A DNA stretch of 64,000 nucleotides, taken from assembly GCA_028571685.1 (NCBI GenBank), contig CM053144.1, forward strand, positions 100,904,171-100,968,170. The letters run 5' to 3'. Below are positions 1 through 10,574 of this stretch, one piece after another. Every line of letters starts with the position of its first letter. Within the stretch, counting starts at the first letter, position 1. Position numbers and translations under genes: made by a program. Under the pieces are notes generated by a model. The model was not told the DNA's origin, ran no database searches, and was given only the letters and a program-made list of their open reading frames with translations. The stretch comes from Heterohyrax brucei. Taxonomy: Eukaryota; Chordata; Mammalia; Hyracoidea; Procaviidae.

Positions 1-6
1 TTAGAA

Positions 7-450
7 TGTCATGGATCGAATTGTGTGTAACTTGGCTAGGTCATGATTCCCAGTATTGTATGGCATTCTTCTGCGTTTATGGATAGGCTGTGGTTGCATC
101 AGCGAGGACTCAATCCGTAAGATTGTATTGTTTTTTGAAGCAATTCTTGGGATTTAAAGGAAAAGGAAGCAAGCAGAGAGTTGGAGACCTCATACCATCA
201 GGAAAGAAGCAGTACCAGAGGAAAGTGCCTCTTCTGCACTAGCACCTCAGAAGCTTCTAGTCCAGGGAACGATTCACAACAAGAACCCTACTCCAGAGCT
301 AACACAGAAAGCCTTCCTCTGGAACTGACATTCTGAATTTAGACTCTTACGTATTTTTCTGTAAGAAAATAATTTTTTCTTTTTAAAGCCACTCACTTGT
401 GATGTCTCTGTTTCTGTCATAACAGCACTAGATGAAGAATTATGACAAGG
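7..450 (+). mobile_element. MaLR-type LTR (solo, nearly complete)
   Basis: Begins TGTCATGGAT and ends in a block resembling GCACTAGATGA...GACAAG. Its 3' part has the AATAA-like stretch, 'agccactcacttgtgatg' and 'ctgtcataacagcactag' typical of mammalian MaLR-like LTR ends. The same family recurs at 49633-50277 and 63383-63772 on this strand and reversed at 40450-41245. No internal region follows, so it reads as a solo LTR. The exact subfamily is not assigned. Confidence 0.6.
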
Positions 451-709
451 AAGCTGTATTCTTAATATGATAATACAAAAGTAACTAAAACAGGAATTTC
501 ATGGTTAAAATAAAAAGTAGAAAGGTATATGTAAGAAAAAATGACAGGTTTGCTTGCTTGATGATTGTAAGAGATACAAAGAGATAAGAGCTCTGAAGAA
601 TCAACAGTTCTGAAGTTCAGAAACAGTGAAGAAAGATAATTGCATTTACCTGAAAATGTGTATAGATATTTAAGGTGCTGACAGGATAGTCATATGTACC
701 ATTTCAGCA
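451..709. other. AT-rich sequence, nothing recognised
   Basis: No convincing repeat family, coding frame or RNA fold was recognised. Confidence 0.4.
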
Positions 710-790
710 TGTAGGAACTGTTCAGATGTAGGAACTGTTCAGATGTAGGAACTGTTCAGATGTAGGAACTGTTCAGATGTAGGAACTGTT
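710..790. repeat. 17-bp minisatellite, about 4.8 units
   Basis: The unit GTAGGAACTGTTCAGAT is repeated head to tail almost perfectly. Near-identity between units implies recent slippage or little time since amplification. There are no spacers, so it is not a CRISPR array. Confidence 0.95.
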
Positions 791-1010
791 CCAAAGAAGA
801 GAGCATGTAGTTTGAACTTAAATTCTAAAGTTATCTGTATGTAGATGATAACTATAAGCTGGAGTTATAATCATACTTTATGGAAAATGTCATCTAGAGA
901 GATGAGGAAGGAGACATTTTACCCTTTTAGCAAAGTCTGCAAACTGGACAATAAATGAAGTTAGTAATTTCAGTTGCCCATGATAAAGCAGAAACTCTAG
1001 TGACATATTG

Positions 1011-1130
1011 GTTCAGTGCTATGGCTGTTAACCAAAATTTTGGCAGTTTGAATGCTTGGAAACTCTATGGGGCAGTTCTAGTCTGTCCTATAAGGTCTCT
1101 GAGTTAGACAGCAGTGGATTTTTTGGTGGT
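1011..1130 (+). mobile_element. AfroSINE, 5'-truncated
   Basis: Contains the late tRNA-related part ('ggctgttaaccaaaa'), the core 'ctctatggggcagttcta' and the tail ending near 'cagtggattttttggt'. The first part of the tRNA-like head is missing. Confidence 0.75.
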
Positions 1131-1305
1131 AGATCACAATAAAGTGCTTTCCATTTCACTGTCTTCAGTGGCCCTGACATTTAAGCCACTCAAACATAAA
1201 AAAAGTGTTGTTCACATTCTGCCTCTCTTATTTTTGTATAATGGAAAATTAATTTCCCAGTTGCCTTCGTCTCCATCTGTCAGCATTATGTGTGATACAA
1301 TAGAT

Positions 1306-1320
1306 GTGTGTGTGTGTGTA
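1306..1320. repeat. Short (TG)n microsatellite
   Basis: A run of seven or more TG dinucleotides. Confidence 0.9.
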
Positions 1321-1329
1321 CTTGTGTGC

Positions 1330-1590
1330 TTGTTTTGTAACTTCACATCCTACCCTTCTGTAATCCTTAGTAATCACTAATCTATATTTTCTCTATGGAC
1401 TTGCTACCTTAGATATTTCCTATAAAACCAAACTCACTGTTGAGTAAATTCTGCCTCATAGTGACCTGTAGGGTCATGTCTGTATTTTTATGTCTGGTCT
1501 ATTCACCTGGCATAATGTTTTTAAGGTTTATGCATGTAATAGCAGGTTCCAGAATGTCAGTCTGTGTTCCAACAAAGTATAGCTGTATTA
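1330..1590 (-). mobile_element. Old L1 3' fragment, reverse, split by a SINE piece
   Basis: Both sides of the SINE piece at 1424-1474 resemble the reversed 3' part of an old mammalian L1, for example 'ccttagatatttcctata' and 'ggcataatgtttttaagg'. It is heavily diverged, so the boundaries are soft. Confidence 0.45.
1424..1474 (-). mobile_element. AfroSINE 3'-end fragment, reverse
   Basis: Reads 'aaaccaaactcactg...cctcatagtgacctgtaggg', the reverse complement of the SINE tail. Only about 50 bp is present, so this is a tail-only, 5'-truncated insertion. Confidence 0.65.
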
Positions 1591-1689
1591 ATAATTTTTT
1601 TTAATTCTGTTTCCTCACCAGTTAATTGGTACATAGAGTATCTAGTGCATAGAGTACCTAGTGCATAATTGTTTTAAGGGACAAACAAA

Positions 1690-2858
1690 TACACAATGGA
1701 GTACAGTGCAACAAGTAAGAACAACGACGAATCTGAGAAATGTCTTACAGCATGGATGAATCTGGAGGACATTGTGTTCAATCATAAAAGGACAAATATT
1801 ATATAAGGCCACTAAGATAAAAGCTCATGAAAGGTTTTATAATGAAAAAGAAACAATCTTTGATGGTTATAAGGTAAAGGAAGAGTGGAGACAGAAAAGA
1901 AAACATTAATTTGACAATAGACAACGGGTAATTTTGCTGAAGAGTAAGACAGCGCATAGCACTGGGGAAACCAGCACAACTTGTACAAGGCAAGGGCATG
2001 GAAGCTCTACCAACACATCCAAACTCCCTGAGGGACTAAATTATCAGGACGGCCGCTGTAGAATCCATGGTCTTAGGGAATAGCTACTTCAATTGGTATA
2101 GCATAGTTTATAAACAAAATGTTCTTCATTCTACTTTGCTGAGTAGTGTCTGGAGTCTTAGAAACCTGTGGGTGGAAATCTAAGATACTCCACTGGTCTT
2201 ATCCCTCTGGGAACAAGGAGAAATGTAGAAAGTGGAAGGAAAAGATGAGCCCAAAGGATTAATGGACCACAGCTACCATACCCTCCAACAGTCTGAGTCT
2301 AGAACATCTAGATGGTGCTGTGCAACCACCACTAACTGCTGTGGCAAGGGTCACAATAGGAGGATCTGGACAATGTCATGCAAGTCAAGTTTTGCAGAAG
2401 ATAATTTAAAAATGGTTGCAGAATTGATATGGAACTGCCAGAAATTCAGACTGTATTCAGCTTGAGTTCTAACTCACGTTCTGACTCACCTAAACAAAGG
2501 CCAGACTTACTGGCCAGACAGAAACTGGAGAAACCCCAAGGTTATGGCCCCAAGACACCCTTTTAACTTAATAATGAAGTCATTCATGAGGTTCACGCAT
2601 CCGTGAAAGACGAGACAGCCCCATAAAACAGAACAAGACTAAAAGGACACACTAGGCCAGGGACAAGGACTAGAAGGCAAGTGGGGACAATACAACTATT
2701 AATGGAGAATAAGGGGGGCAAGAAAAGGGAAAGTGTTGACATGTTTTGGGATTGTTAATCAATGCCATAAAAAAAAATGTGTGCTAACTGTTTAATGAGA
2801 AACTAGTTTGTTCTGTAAACTTTCATCTAAAGTACAATAAAATTAAATTAAAAAATTC
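1690..2858 (+). mobile_element. L1, end of ORF2 plus 3' UTR (older subfamily)
   Basis: Starts in the last part of ORF2 (match to 'catggatgaatctggagga'), continues through a long 3' UTR and ends with 'gtaaactttcatctaaag' followed by an A-rich tail. The 3' UTR type matches the reversed copy at 16683-17640 and differs from the younger type at 23031-24072. An RTE fragment interrupts it at 2376-2464. The ORF2 end is out of frame. Confidence 0.7.
2376..2464 (+). mobile_element. RTE fragment (reverse transcriptase region, ~90 bp) inside L1 3' UTR
   Basis: Matches RTE reverse transcriptase sequence ('gcagaagataatttaaaa ... gaactgccagaaattcag'). It closely resembles 3318-3402 within the RTE copy nearby, including shared departures from the other RTE copies in the window. 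No TSD is obvious. Confidence 0.6.
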
Positions 2859-2929
2859 ATTTGCTTTAATTGAAAATTCTACATCTAAGTACCTTCTTTA
2901 GCAAAATCCAAAAGAATGATGGTGATCAT

Positions 2930-4124
2930 GACATTACTATTTAAGGTAACAAAAAGCCAGAATTAAAAGAAAAAGATTATGATGAAAGGAACACATGGAG
3001 TTACTGTACCAAAAAGATTCGGTCAGTGTTCAACCATTTCAGGAGGCAGCATAAGATCAGGAAATAAAGGTTTTGAAGGGAAAAAAATTCAAGTTTCACT
3101 GAAGGCACCAGTGAAAAACAAGGCACCTGAAACTGACAGAATACCAGCTGAAATGTTTAAACAAAGGGTGCAGCGCTGGAAGTGCTCGCTTGTCTTTGTC
3201 AAGAAGTTTGGAAGCTAGCTACCTGTGCAAATGACTGCAAGAGATCCATATTTATGCTTGTTCCAAAGAAAGGAGCTCCAACAGAATGTGGAAATTATGA
3301 AATGCTATTAACATCACACGCAAGTAAAATTTTTGCAGAAGATAATTTAAAAATGGTTGCAGCATTGACAAAGAACTGCCAAAAATTCAAACTATATTCA
3401 TAAAAGTATGTGGAATGAGGAATATCATGGCTGATGTCAGATCTTGGCTAAAAGCAGGGGCTATTAAGATAGATATTGACTATGCAAAACCATTTAACTG
3501 TGTGGATCTTAACAAATTATGGAGAACAGTGCAAAGAATGGTAATTCCAGAGCACTTAATTGTGTTCAGCTTTACCTAGACTAAGAGGCAGTCCACTGAA
3601 CAGAACAAAAGCATACTGTGTGTTCTAAAAATCAATAAATGTGTGTCATTATTGTATTCTTTCACTATACTTATTCAATTTGTATATTAAACAAATTATC
3701 TAAGAAGCTGGACTATATGAAGAGTTACCCAGCATCAGGACTGGAGGAAGACTCATAAACTATCCATGCTGTACAGATGACACAACTTTGCTTGCTGAAA
3801 TTGAAGAGAACTTACTTACTGATGAAGATCAAACACGACAGCCTCAGTGTAGATTACACCTCAAAAGAAAAAAAAAAAATTCTCACCAATGAAGCAGCAA
3901 GTAACATCTTGATTAATGTCAAAAATATTAGAGTTGTAAACTCTACTGGGACCAACAATTAATGTCCATGAAAGCAGCAGTCAAGAAATCAAACAAAATA
4001 TTGCATTGGGGAAGTCTGCTGCAAAGACTTTTTAAAGTTTTAAAAAGTGAAGCTGTCACTTTGAGGACTAAGATGTGCATGCTCCAGCCTAGGATATGTT
4101 CATTTGCTTCATATTCATGCAGAA
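2930..4124 (+). mobile_element. RTE (BovB-type) non-LTR retrotransposon, 5'-truncated, part 1
   Basis: Nucleotide sequence follows the RTE reverse transcriptase order seen in the other copies: lead-in, 'agctgaaatgtttaaacaa', 'agatccatatttatgc', fingers/palm region and RT box. Many stops and indels break the frame. The catalytic YADD box is recognisable at 3770-3781 but reads CTDD. The element continues after the SINE insertion, at 4280. It is a fossil copy without coding capacity. Confidence 0.8.
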
Positions 4125-4279
4125 ACTCTGCTGGCACAGTGGTTAAGTGCTACGACTGCTAACCAGAAAGTTGCAGTTCAAATCTGCCAGGTGCTCCTTG
4201 GAAACTCTATGGGACAGTTCTACTCTGTCCTATAGGGCTGCTATGAGTTCAAATTGACTCGATGGTAGTGGGTGGTTAC
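4125..4279 (+). mobile_element. AfroSINE, short form, with perfect 12-bp TSD
   Basis: A complete short-form SINE with A-box-like 'tggcacagtggtt', B-box-like 'gttgcagttcaaatctgc', core and tail. It is flanked by the 12-bp duplication ATTCATGCAGAA at 4113-4124 and 4280-4291. The TSD shows insertion into the RTE copy after that copy was fixed. Confidence 0.9.
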
Positions 4280-4690
4280 ATTCATGCAGAATCTGGATGA
4301 CGAATAAGGAAGACTGAAGAAGAATTTATCCCTTTGACTCATGATGTTGGCAAATACACCATCGATTTACAGAAGACTGAACAAATCTCTCTGGGAAGAA
4401 GTACACCCAGAATCCTCCTTAGAAGTGAGCATGGTGACTTCATCTCACAAACTCTGGACACATTTATCAGGTGGGTCTAGTCTCCAAAGAAGCCTATCGT
4501 GCTTGGTAAAGTAGGTCAGCATTAAAGAGGAAGACGGTCAGCAAGATGGGCTGACATAGTGGCTGCAGCAGTGGGCTCCAACACAGCAGTGATTGTGAGG
4601 GCGGTGCCGGACTACTCAGTGGGTTGTTCCGTGGTACATAGGGTCACTGTGAATTGGGACCATTTTGATGGTTATACCATTAATAGAGCA
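4280..4690 (+). mobile_element. RTE, part 2 (3' end)
   Basis: Continuation of the RTE interrupted at 4124: 'gaataaggaagactgaag', 'gtgcttggtaaagtag', 'ctgacatagtggctgcagc', then the 3' UTR ending in a tail that resembles the SINE tail ('ggtcactgtgaattggga'). The usual CAA-rich terminus is decayed. Confidence 0.75.
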
Positions 4691-5324
4691 AGTTTCAAAA
4701 TGAATGAATATGGAAATTCATATGTCCAGAAATCATTTTAGTAATTTCTACAGTAAATTTCTTTTCAACTCTCATTACATAAAAGGGCTGGTAAATAGCT
4801 TTAAAGGTTGTAAGATTGGAAGCATCCCTACTGTAATTTTCTGCTTGTTTCTTCATGCTTACGTTATGATTATTTAGAGTTTTTCAACAGTAATATTGTT
4901 TTGTCATTTGATATTTATGTTAGATTTATTTAATGATGATGTAGTGAACACACAGAAATGACCAAGGCCCCAGGGGGCCCTTCCGGGTGGCCAAATTCCT
5001 ACTGGTTCATCGGGATAACTGATAGATATACAAGTTGCATGTGGACCGTATATTGCCCCAAATGGGCTAACTCGGAAAGTGAAAAGAGATCTATAAAATG
5101 ATTTTGCAGGGAAACAAAAGTACACTAAGATCATTCTGAACAAAATGAGGGTTTTTTATTCAACGTACGTGACTGTTGATGTTTGACATACCGAACGATA
5201 ATACTGGGGTCAATTGCTATATAAAACATTCATTAAACTTATTATTCAATATTAAAAGTAAATGGATAGGAAAGCTGTAGTAGTTTTTTTTTTTTCTTTT
5301 TACGTAACAGCGTCAAGTTTTGTA
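4691..5324. other. Non-repeat stretch with a CpG-containing patch
   Basis: No known repeat was recognised. Between about 4960 and 5150 there are several CpG sites, and the reverse strand is open for 79 codons (4904-5143). That open frame is not recognised as any protein family. See findings. Confidence 0.35.
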
Positions 5325-5385
5325 TACCATAGGGTCACCATGAGTCAGACCCAACTCCAAGGCACTTGGCTTGGCTGGCTGGGTT
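5325..5385 (+). mobile_element. AfroSINE tail-only fragment
   Basis: 'catagggtcaccatgagtc' followed by a tail with 'ggcacttggcttgg'. Only the last ~60 bp of the SINE is present, as in the micro-insertions at 18023 and 56069. Confidence 0.65.
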
Positions 5386-6244
5386 ATATTCATCCAAATA
5401 GGTCATTACTTGTATAGCTGGCTTAAGTTTTACTACAGATTAAAAGAATTAAGTTGGTAGAGAAAGAAGGAGGTTTTAAAACTTTGTGGAGAAAACATAG
5501 ATAGAAATAATTTTGCATAAAGTGGCCATAGAGGGAGGCAAAGTGCTCAGCTAGTAACTCATATGATGAGTTTCATGACTTCAGTTAACCCCTCTCATCT
5601 GTGTGATCGTATGTAAAATAAGAGTACAAACTGATATTTAAATTTTTGATATTTAATTTTTGATATTTAAATTTTTGCATCCAGCAACTACTTTTCATAC
5701 TGCAACTTTTTAAAAATTTCTATACATAAAGGACAAATTGTGTACCCTTACTTGATATTTGGAAAAACTCAATACTTGTTAGAATTTTGAAATATCAGTT
5801 ATGTCTAATATATTTAAGGAAATGTGTGATCTTATAATTTTTTATATTCTTCCATTATTATTCTCAGAATTAACCTGTTATTTGCTATTTCCCAATGATG
5901 ATTATTTAACATTGCTACTTGTACGTTTATTCACACTTCATGTCAGTTAGGGCATGAATGTGTCTTTGGATTCCCCCTGATAAATATTACCTTGATGTTC
6001 TTTTTACCCCAAGAACTAATATAACTTACAAGTTCAGATGTGAAATGGCCAGAATTTAAAAAGTTTTTAATATGTTCCAACTGTTACTACATTTGCTAAT
6101 TCTCATATGAATAAATTTCAGCTTTTTGGTAAAATCATCACAACCAAATCATAAAATGTTATAGACTTGGAAAGTAATGATGGATGACATTTTCAAAGAA
6201 ATATTCTTTTCTTATAAAATTTCTATTAAAATGTCCCATAGGTT
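5386..6244. other. AT-rich sequence with a short tandem repeat
   Basis: Nothing recognised apart from an approximate tandem at 5632-5678 (unit TGATATTTAAATTTTT, about three copies). Confidence 0.4.
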
Positions 6245-6245
6245 A

Positions 6246-6312
6246 CCAAAAAAAAAAAAAAAAAAAAAAACCTACTGCTGTAGAGTCAGGTTTGACTCAT
6301 AGTGACCCATGA
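6246..6312 (-). mobile_element. AfroSINE 3'-end fragment with A-tail, reverse
   Basis: A run of about 23 A followed by 'cctactgctgtagagtcag' and 'gactcatagtgaccc', the reverse of the SINE tail. A second tail-like piece ('ctgactcaactgcacttgg') lies at 6342-6366 and may be a separate fragment. Confidence 0.6.
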
Positions 6313-6624
6313 GTGAAGGATATTATTTTTCTATTAGGTATCTGACTCAACTGCACTTGGCTGGCTATGTAATGCCACAAAAATATTCTTTGAAAAGATT
6401 AGAAATTTAACACTTTATTTGGTCTTCAAACTATAGAGTAATTAATTTAATTTAATTTATTGAAAAGTCAAATTCACTGAATTGCTTGTTTAAAGTCATG
6501 TCGAAAATAATGCATAATTTTTTACTTCAAAGATAAAGAGATGCAAGCAATAATTTCACATAATTTGTTTTGTAAAAAGAGACATTTGTTTTCATTCAGA
6601 AATTAAACATAAATTTTGAATTGA

Positions 6625-6664
6625 TTTGATTGGTAACAATCAAATTTGATTGGTAACAATCAAA
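6625..6664. repeat. Two adjacent perfect hairpins, 20-bp tandem unit
   Basis: TTTGATTG-GTAA-CAATCAAA occurs twice with no gap (6625-6644, 6645-6664). Each copy is an 8-bp perfect stem with a 4-nt loop, and the junction CAATCAAATTTGATTG is itself a perfect palindrome. No known function is assigned. Confidence 0.95.
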
Positions 6665-7054
6665 ATTGGTGACAGTTTTGTGTCAACTTCACTGTGTATT
6701 CCTGGAGGCTAATTTGGACATTCTCATCTAGAACGGTTGGGATAAGAAGGAGGAATGGAGATTCTCTGCTATTTGTTAAAAAAGCAACAAATCTACTGCT
6801 TTGAAGAAGGAGAAAGAGCAGAATCCTTACCTAAATTCGCTGAACAGTTTTCTCCCAGGAGATATATGATATACCTCTTAAATTGGTAGCTAAAAATAAA
6901 CTTGCTTCCCATTATTCAAAAAATTACTTGAAATAATCAGCTTTAAGTTTATTGTAATTTAAAGACAAGATGTAACTGTAACAAATAATATTTTGTTCCC
7001 CAAATCTGCATATACAATCAAACACACGTACACATATACACATACTGATGAAGA
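6665..7054. other. Nothing recognised
   Basis: AT-rich sequence without a recognisable repeat or convincing frame. Confidence 0.35.
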
Positions 7055-7455
7055 CTGCCAGTTAGGTTCAAGAACTTATTCTAGAAAAAGTGCTACATAG
7101 CTCATTTCTGACTATCACTACTGTCACCTTGGAAGTACTCCCCTTGGGAAGCTATGCACTGATGTCAGTGCCTAGTCCACCCTTCAAAGCAAGTTTTGTA
7201 TTCTTTTTCTGGAATATTAATACAAGCTGTTGTTGTACTACATTTGATGTCCTGAATGTCATCAGAATGTCATCCTTTTAAGATTTTCTTTATCTTTGGG
7301 TAAAGTAAAAGTCTTTGGTGACCACATCAGGTGAGAAGGGGGGTGGGGGGGGTGTTCCAAAACAGTTAATTGTTTACTGGCTAAAAACTGTCTGTCAGAT
7401 AGCTATACAATTATGTGCAAACTTGGCACCTCACCATCATGCACAATGACCATGT
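7055..7455 (-). pseudogene. Mariner transposase remnant, reverse, C-terminal part
   Basis: On the minus strand the sequence reads as the C-terminal half of a mariner-type transposase: a region like HHDNAPAH (here degraded), the proline-rich PPYSPD-like stretch (replaced by a G-run on the plus strand at 7338-7352), an FLFPK-like region and the end of the protein, then a non-coding 3' end. Stops and frameshifts are frequent. It is directly followed by a second mariner 3' end in opposite orientation (7456-7640). Confidence 0.65.
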
Positions 7456-7640
7456 CAGAAGCAGAATTCCAAAATTGCTTTGAAAGGTGGAGTAGGCACT
7501 GATGTTGTTGCATAGCCTCTCAAGGGGAGTGCTTCGAATGTGCCTGAAGTGGTATTCAGCAATGAGTTATGTAGCCACTTAAAACAATTAAGGTTGTGGA
7601 CTTAATTGTCACACCAAGTATTATTATAAAATGACCGATC
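7456..7640 (+). mobile_element. Mariner 3' end, forward, head-on to the preceding copy
   Basis: 'ccaaaattgctttgaaagg ... ctcaaggggagtgcttcg ... tattcagcaatgag' matches the 3' end of the mariner copy at 29543-30218 and the reverse complement of 7060-7210. Together with 7055-7455 it forms an inverted arrangement. Confidence 0.7.
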
Positions 7641-7744
7641 ATGATTTTAAACACAACATTACCTAATTAAAATTCTGTCTTTATTCATGGGAAGCAATAT
7701 GAATGTTATTATACCTATAGGTATTATGCACTGGCTTGTGAAAT

Positions 7745-7975
7745 AGACTGTATTATTCATTTTATAGGTATTTTTTTGTGCAACTGTCATGACAACCAAA
7801 TGAGGAAGAAGCTACAGTGTAGCTATCTTATAGCTGAGGAAACTGAGGCTTTAGGAGGTTAAATGGCTTGCCAAGAATGACAGCTAGAAAGTAGTGGAAC
7901 TAAAACTCAAATCCAGATCACTATGTCCATAAACCGCATGCATCTACCAGTATCCCATACCCCAGGGTTAAAAGC
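7745..7975 (-). mobile_element. MIR (ancient tRNA-derived SINE), reverse
   Basis: Contains the diagnostic reversed MIR core: 'gctgaggaaactgaggct', 'aggttaaatggcttgcc' and 'acagctagaaagt'. This is old, mammal-wide sequence. Confidence 0.8.
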
Positions 7976-8104
7976 TTTTATGTTATTAGAACCTCTGATT
8001 AAATATCACTCTCTGTTATGAAATGGAGAATGAAGAAATAATTCTATTAGAGCATTGGCTGGGACTGTTTTGTTTATTGGCAATGTCTATTTCAATTCTT
8101 GGCT

Positions 8105-8335
8105 CAAAACAATAATAAGTAAGAGCTAATGTTTATTGAGCTTACCACATGTAAATCATTGTGCCATGAATTATTTTGTTTAATGTTTACTAAAACCATA
8201 TGGGGAATGAATTATTATTTTCCTTGTTTAGGAAATAAGGAAATGAAGATTTAGAAAGTTTGATTGCCTTACACCAAGCTATGAAGAGGAGAGTCCAATC
8301 TCATAGGCTATGCTCTTAACTACATCTTATAATAA
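8105..8335 (-). mobile_element. MIR, reverse
   Basis: Reversed MIR: 'atgtttattgagcttacc' at the 3' end, then 'aggaaataaggaaatga' and 'ccttacaccaagctatg'. Confidence 0.65.
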
Positions 8336-9044
8336 GTACTTCATAGAGTAACTAATTTAAAATGATTAATTTGATCATTAACTAGAGGAATCTTGCTTAT
8401 GATTCAACCTTAAGATATATATTTATTGAGAACTATAATCTCCAGACAAGAAACAGAAATAAAGGTAAATCCTGCTGAAAAACTACCAAAACCTCTTCTG
8501 GGTACCCAGAAGAACTAGGACTCTGAGGATAAGAGAAAAAAAACCAATCTGTTACATAGCCCATTTAAACTCCATAAAAAATGTGAACCCTACTATCAGG
8601 ATAATACACTTCAATTGTTAGTAAACTGAATGACTGGGCTAAAATTTATAACTTAATTTTTCTTAATCTCACAGATTCTAGTAATTTAAGGGGTTAAAGT
8701 AAGAGTCCAAGCATTGAAAATAACATTACAGCTATATAACCAGATGGAAAAATAAGAGGAAATAAATATCAATTTGAATACCAATCTGCCAGCTTGCTAA
8801 TGAAAATCTCCCCATGCAACTCAACACTCCTGAAAACTCTGCTGTTGAATAAATCAGCCATCTTCTGCTAAATAAAGATCATCAATATTAGCTGAAGAAT
8901 AGTCATTATACACACTGCTGTTTAAGATGAAAAGTATATAATTAGTGTATTTAGAAAGGTTTTTGCTAAAAATAAACAAAATTTTAGAAAATTGAAATGT
9001 AAGCTTCATTTTCTAAAACAATTCATTTTTCAAAACAACTTATT
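8336..9044. other. Nothing recognised
   Basis: AT-rich spacer. No repeat family, RNA or coding frame could be supported. Confidence 0.35.
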
Positions 9045-10208
9045 GCCCACGTCTGTCAGCCTGTCATACTATGGGAGCTTGTATGTCCCTGTGATGCTGG
9101 AAGCTGTGTCACCAGTGTTTAGATACTAGCAGAGTCACAAATGACTGATGGGTTTCAGCTGAGCTTCCAGACAGACAGGCTGTGAAGAAGGACATGGCGG
9201 TCTACTTCTGAAAAGAATTAGCCAGTGAAAACCTTATGAATGGCAGCAGAACATTGTCTGATATAGTGCCAAACACACCTGGGGAAGAGCTGCCTCCTCA
9301 AAGTAGAGCTGACCTTAGTGACATGGACCTTATCTGGGACCTAGTTTGCTGATGTGGCGTGACTCAAAAGGAGACAAAAAAGCTGTAAACATCCACTAAT
9401 GTGTAGAATGTGTAACGTACGAACTATGAATCTAAGAAAACTGGAAATCATCAAAACTGAAATGGCATACATCAACATTGGTATCCAGGCATTAGTGAGC
9501 TGCAATAGACTGGTACTGGCTATTTTCACACAGGTAATTACATAGTCTACTATGCTGGGAATCACAACACTAAGAGGAATGGTCATGCATTCATCATTAA
9601 AAAGAACGTTTCAAGATTTATGTTGAATTACAACTCTGTCAGTGATAGGCTAATTCATAGGCCTACAAGGAAGACTGATTAATACGACTATTCAAATTTA
9701 CACACCAACCAATAAGGACAAAGAAGAAAAAACTGAAGATTTTACCAGCTTCAGGATTCAGTGATTAGAATGCAAAAGTTCAAAACAAAGAAGAAAGATC
9801 GGTAACATGGAAATATAGCCATGGCTATAGAAATGAGGCCAGAGATCACATGATAGAATTTTGCAAAAGCAATAACTTCTTCTTTGCAGGTACCAGTTAT
9901 ATTACATGGATCACACTAGATGGAACACACAGGGATCAAATAGACTATATCTGTGGAAAGTGACCTTGGAAAACCTCAGTAACATAAATCAGAATAAGGC
10001 CGAGGGCCAACTGCGGCACAGACCATCATCTGCTCATATGCAAGTTCAAATCGAAACTGAAGGAAGGTAGAAAAAGTCCAGGAGATCCAAAATATAACCT
10101 TTGAGAATATACCACCTGAGTGTAGATATACCATCTCAAGGATAAATTGATGCCTTGAACACTAATGACTGGAGACCAGAGGAGTTGTGGAACGGCACCG
10201 AGTGCATT

Positions 10209-10271
10209 GTATGTGAAGAAAGCAAGTTTGTATGTGAAGAAATCAAGTTTGTATGTGAAGAAAGCAAGTCT
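10209..10271 (+). repeat. 21-bp in-frame triplication inside RTE ORF
   Basis: Three contiguous copies of GTATGTGAAGAAAGCAAGTT(T), encoding a seven-residue repeat (YVKKASL-like). Each position in the other RTE copies is single. Confidence 0.9.
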
Positions 10272-10574
10272 TGAAAAGGAGAGGAAAGAAAGACAAAAAC
10301 AAAACGGATGTCAGAAAAGACTTCAACACTTGTTCTTGAACATCAAGTAGATAAAGCAAAAGGAAGAACTGATGAAGTAAAACAGAAGATTCCAAAGGGT
10401 GAATCAGGAAGACAAAGCACTATAGTGACATGTACGAAGAGCTGGAAATAGGAAACCAAAAGGAAAGTATACGTTCAGCACTCCTCAAACTAAGAGAACT
10501 GAAGATAAAATTTACGTCTCAAGTTGCAAAGGTGAAGGATTCTATGGAAAAAATATTAAATGGTGTAGCCAGCC

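Noticed and set aside
710..790. Possible CRISPR-like array
   Set aside because: Units are contiguous with no spacers, the host is a mammal, and no cas genes are present; it is a minisatellite.
4904..5143. 79-codon minus-strand frame as a gene
   Set aside because: Not recognised, no upstream or downstream gene structure visible; kept only as a finding because of its CpG content.
7338..7352. G-quadruplex
   Set aside because: Only two long G-runs separated by one T; it more likely reflects drift in a mariner proline-rich coding stretch, and no conserved four-run motif is clear.
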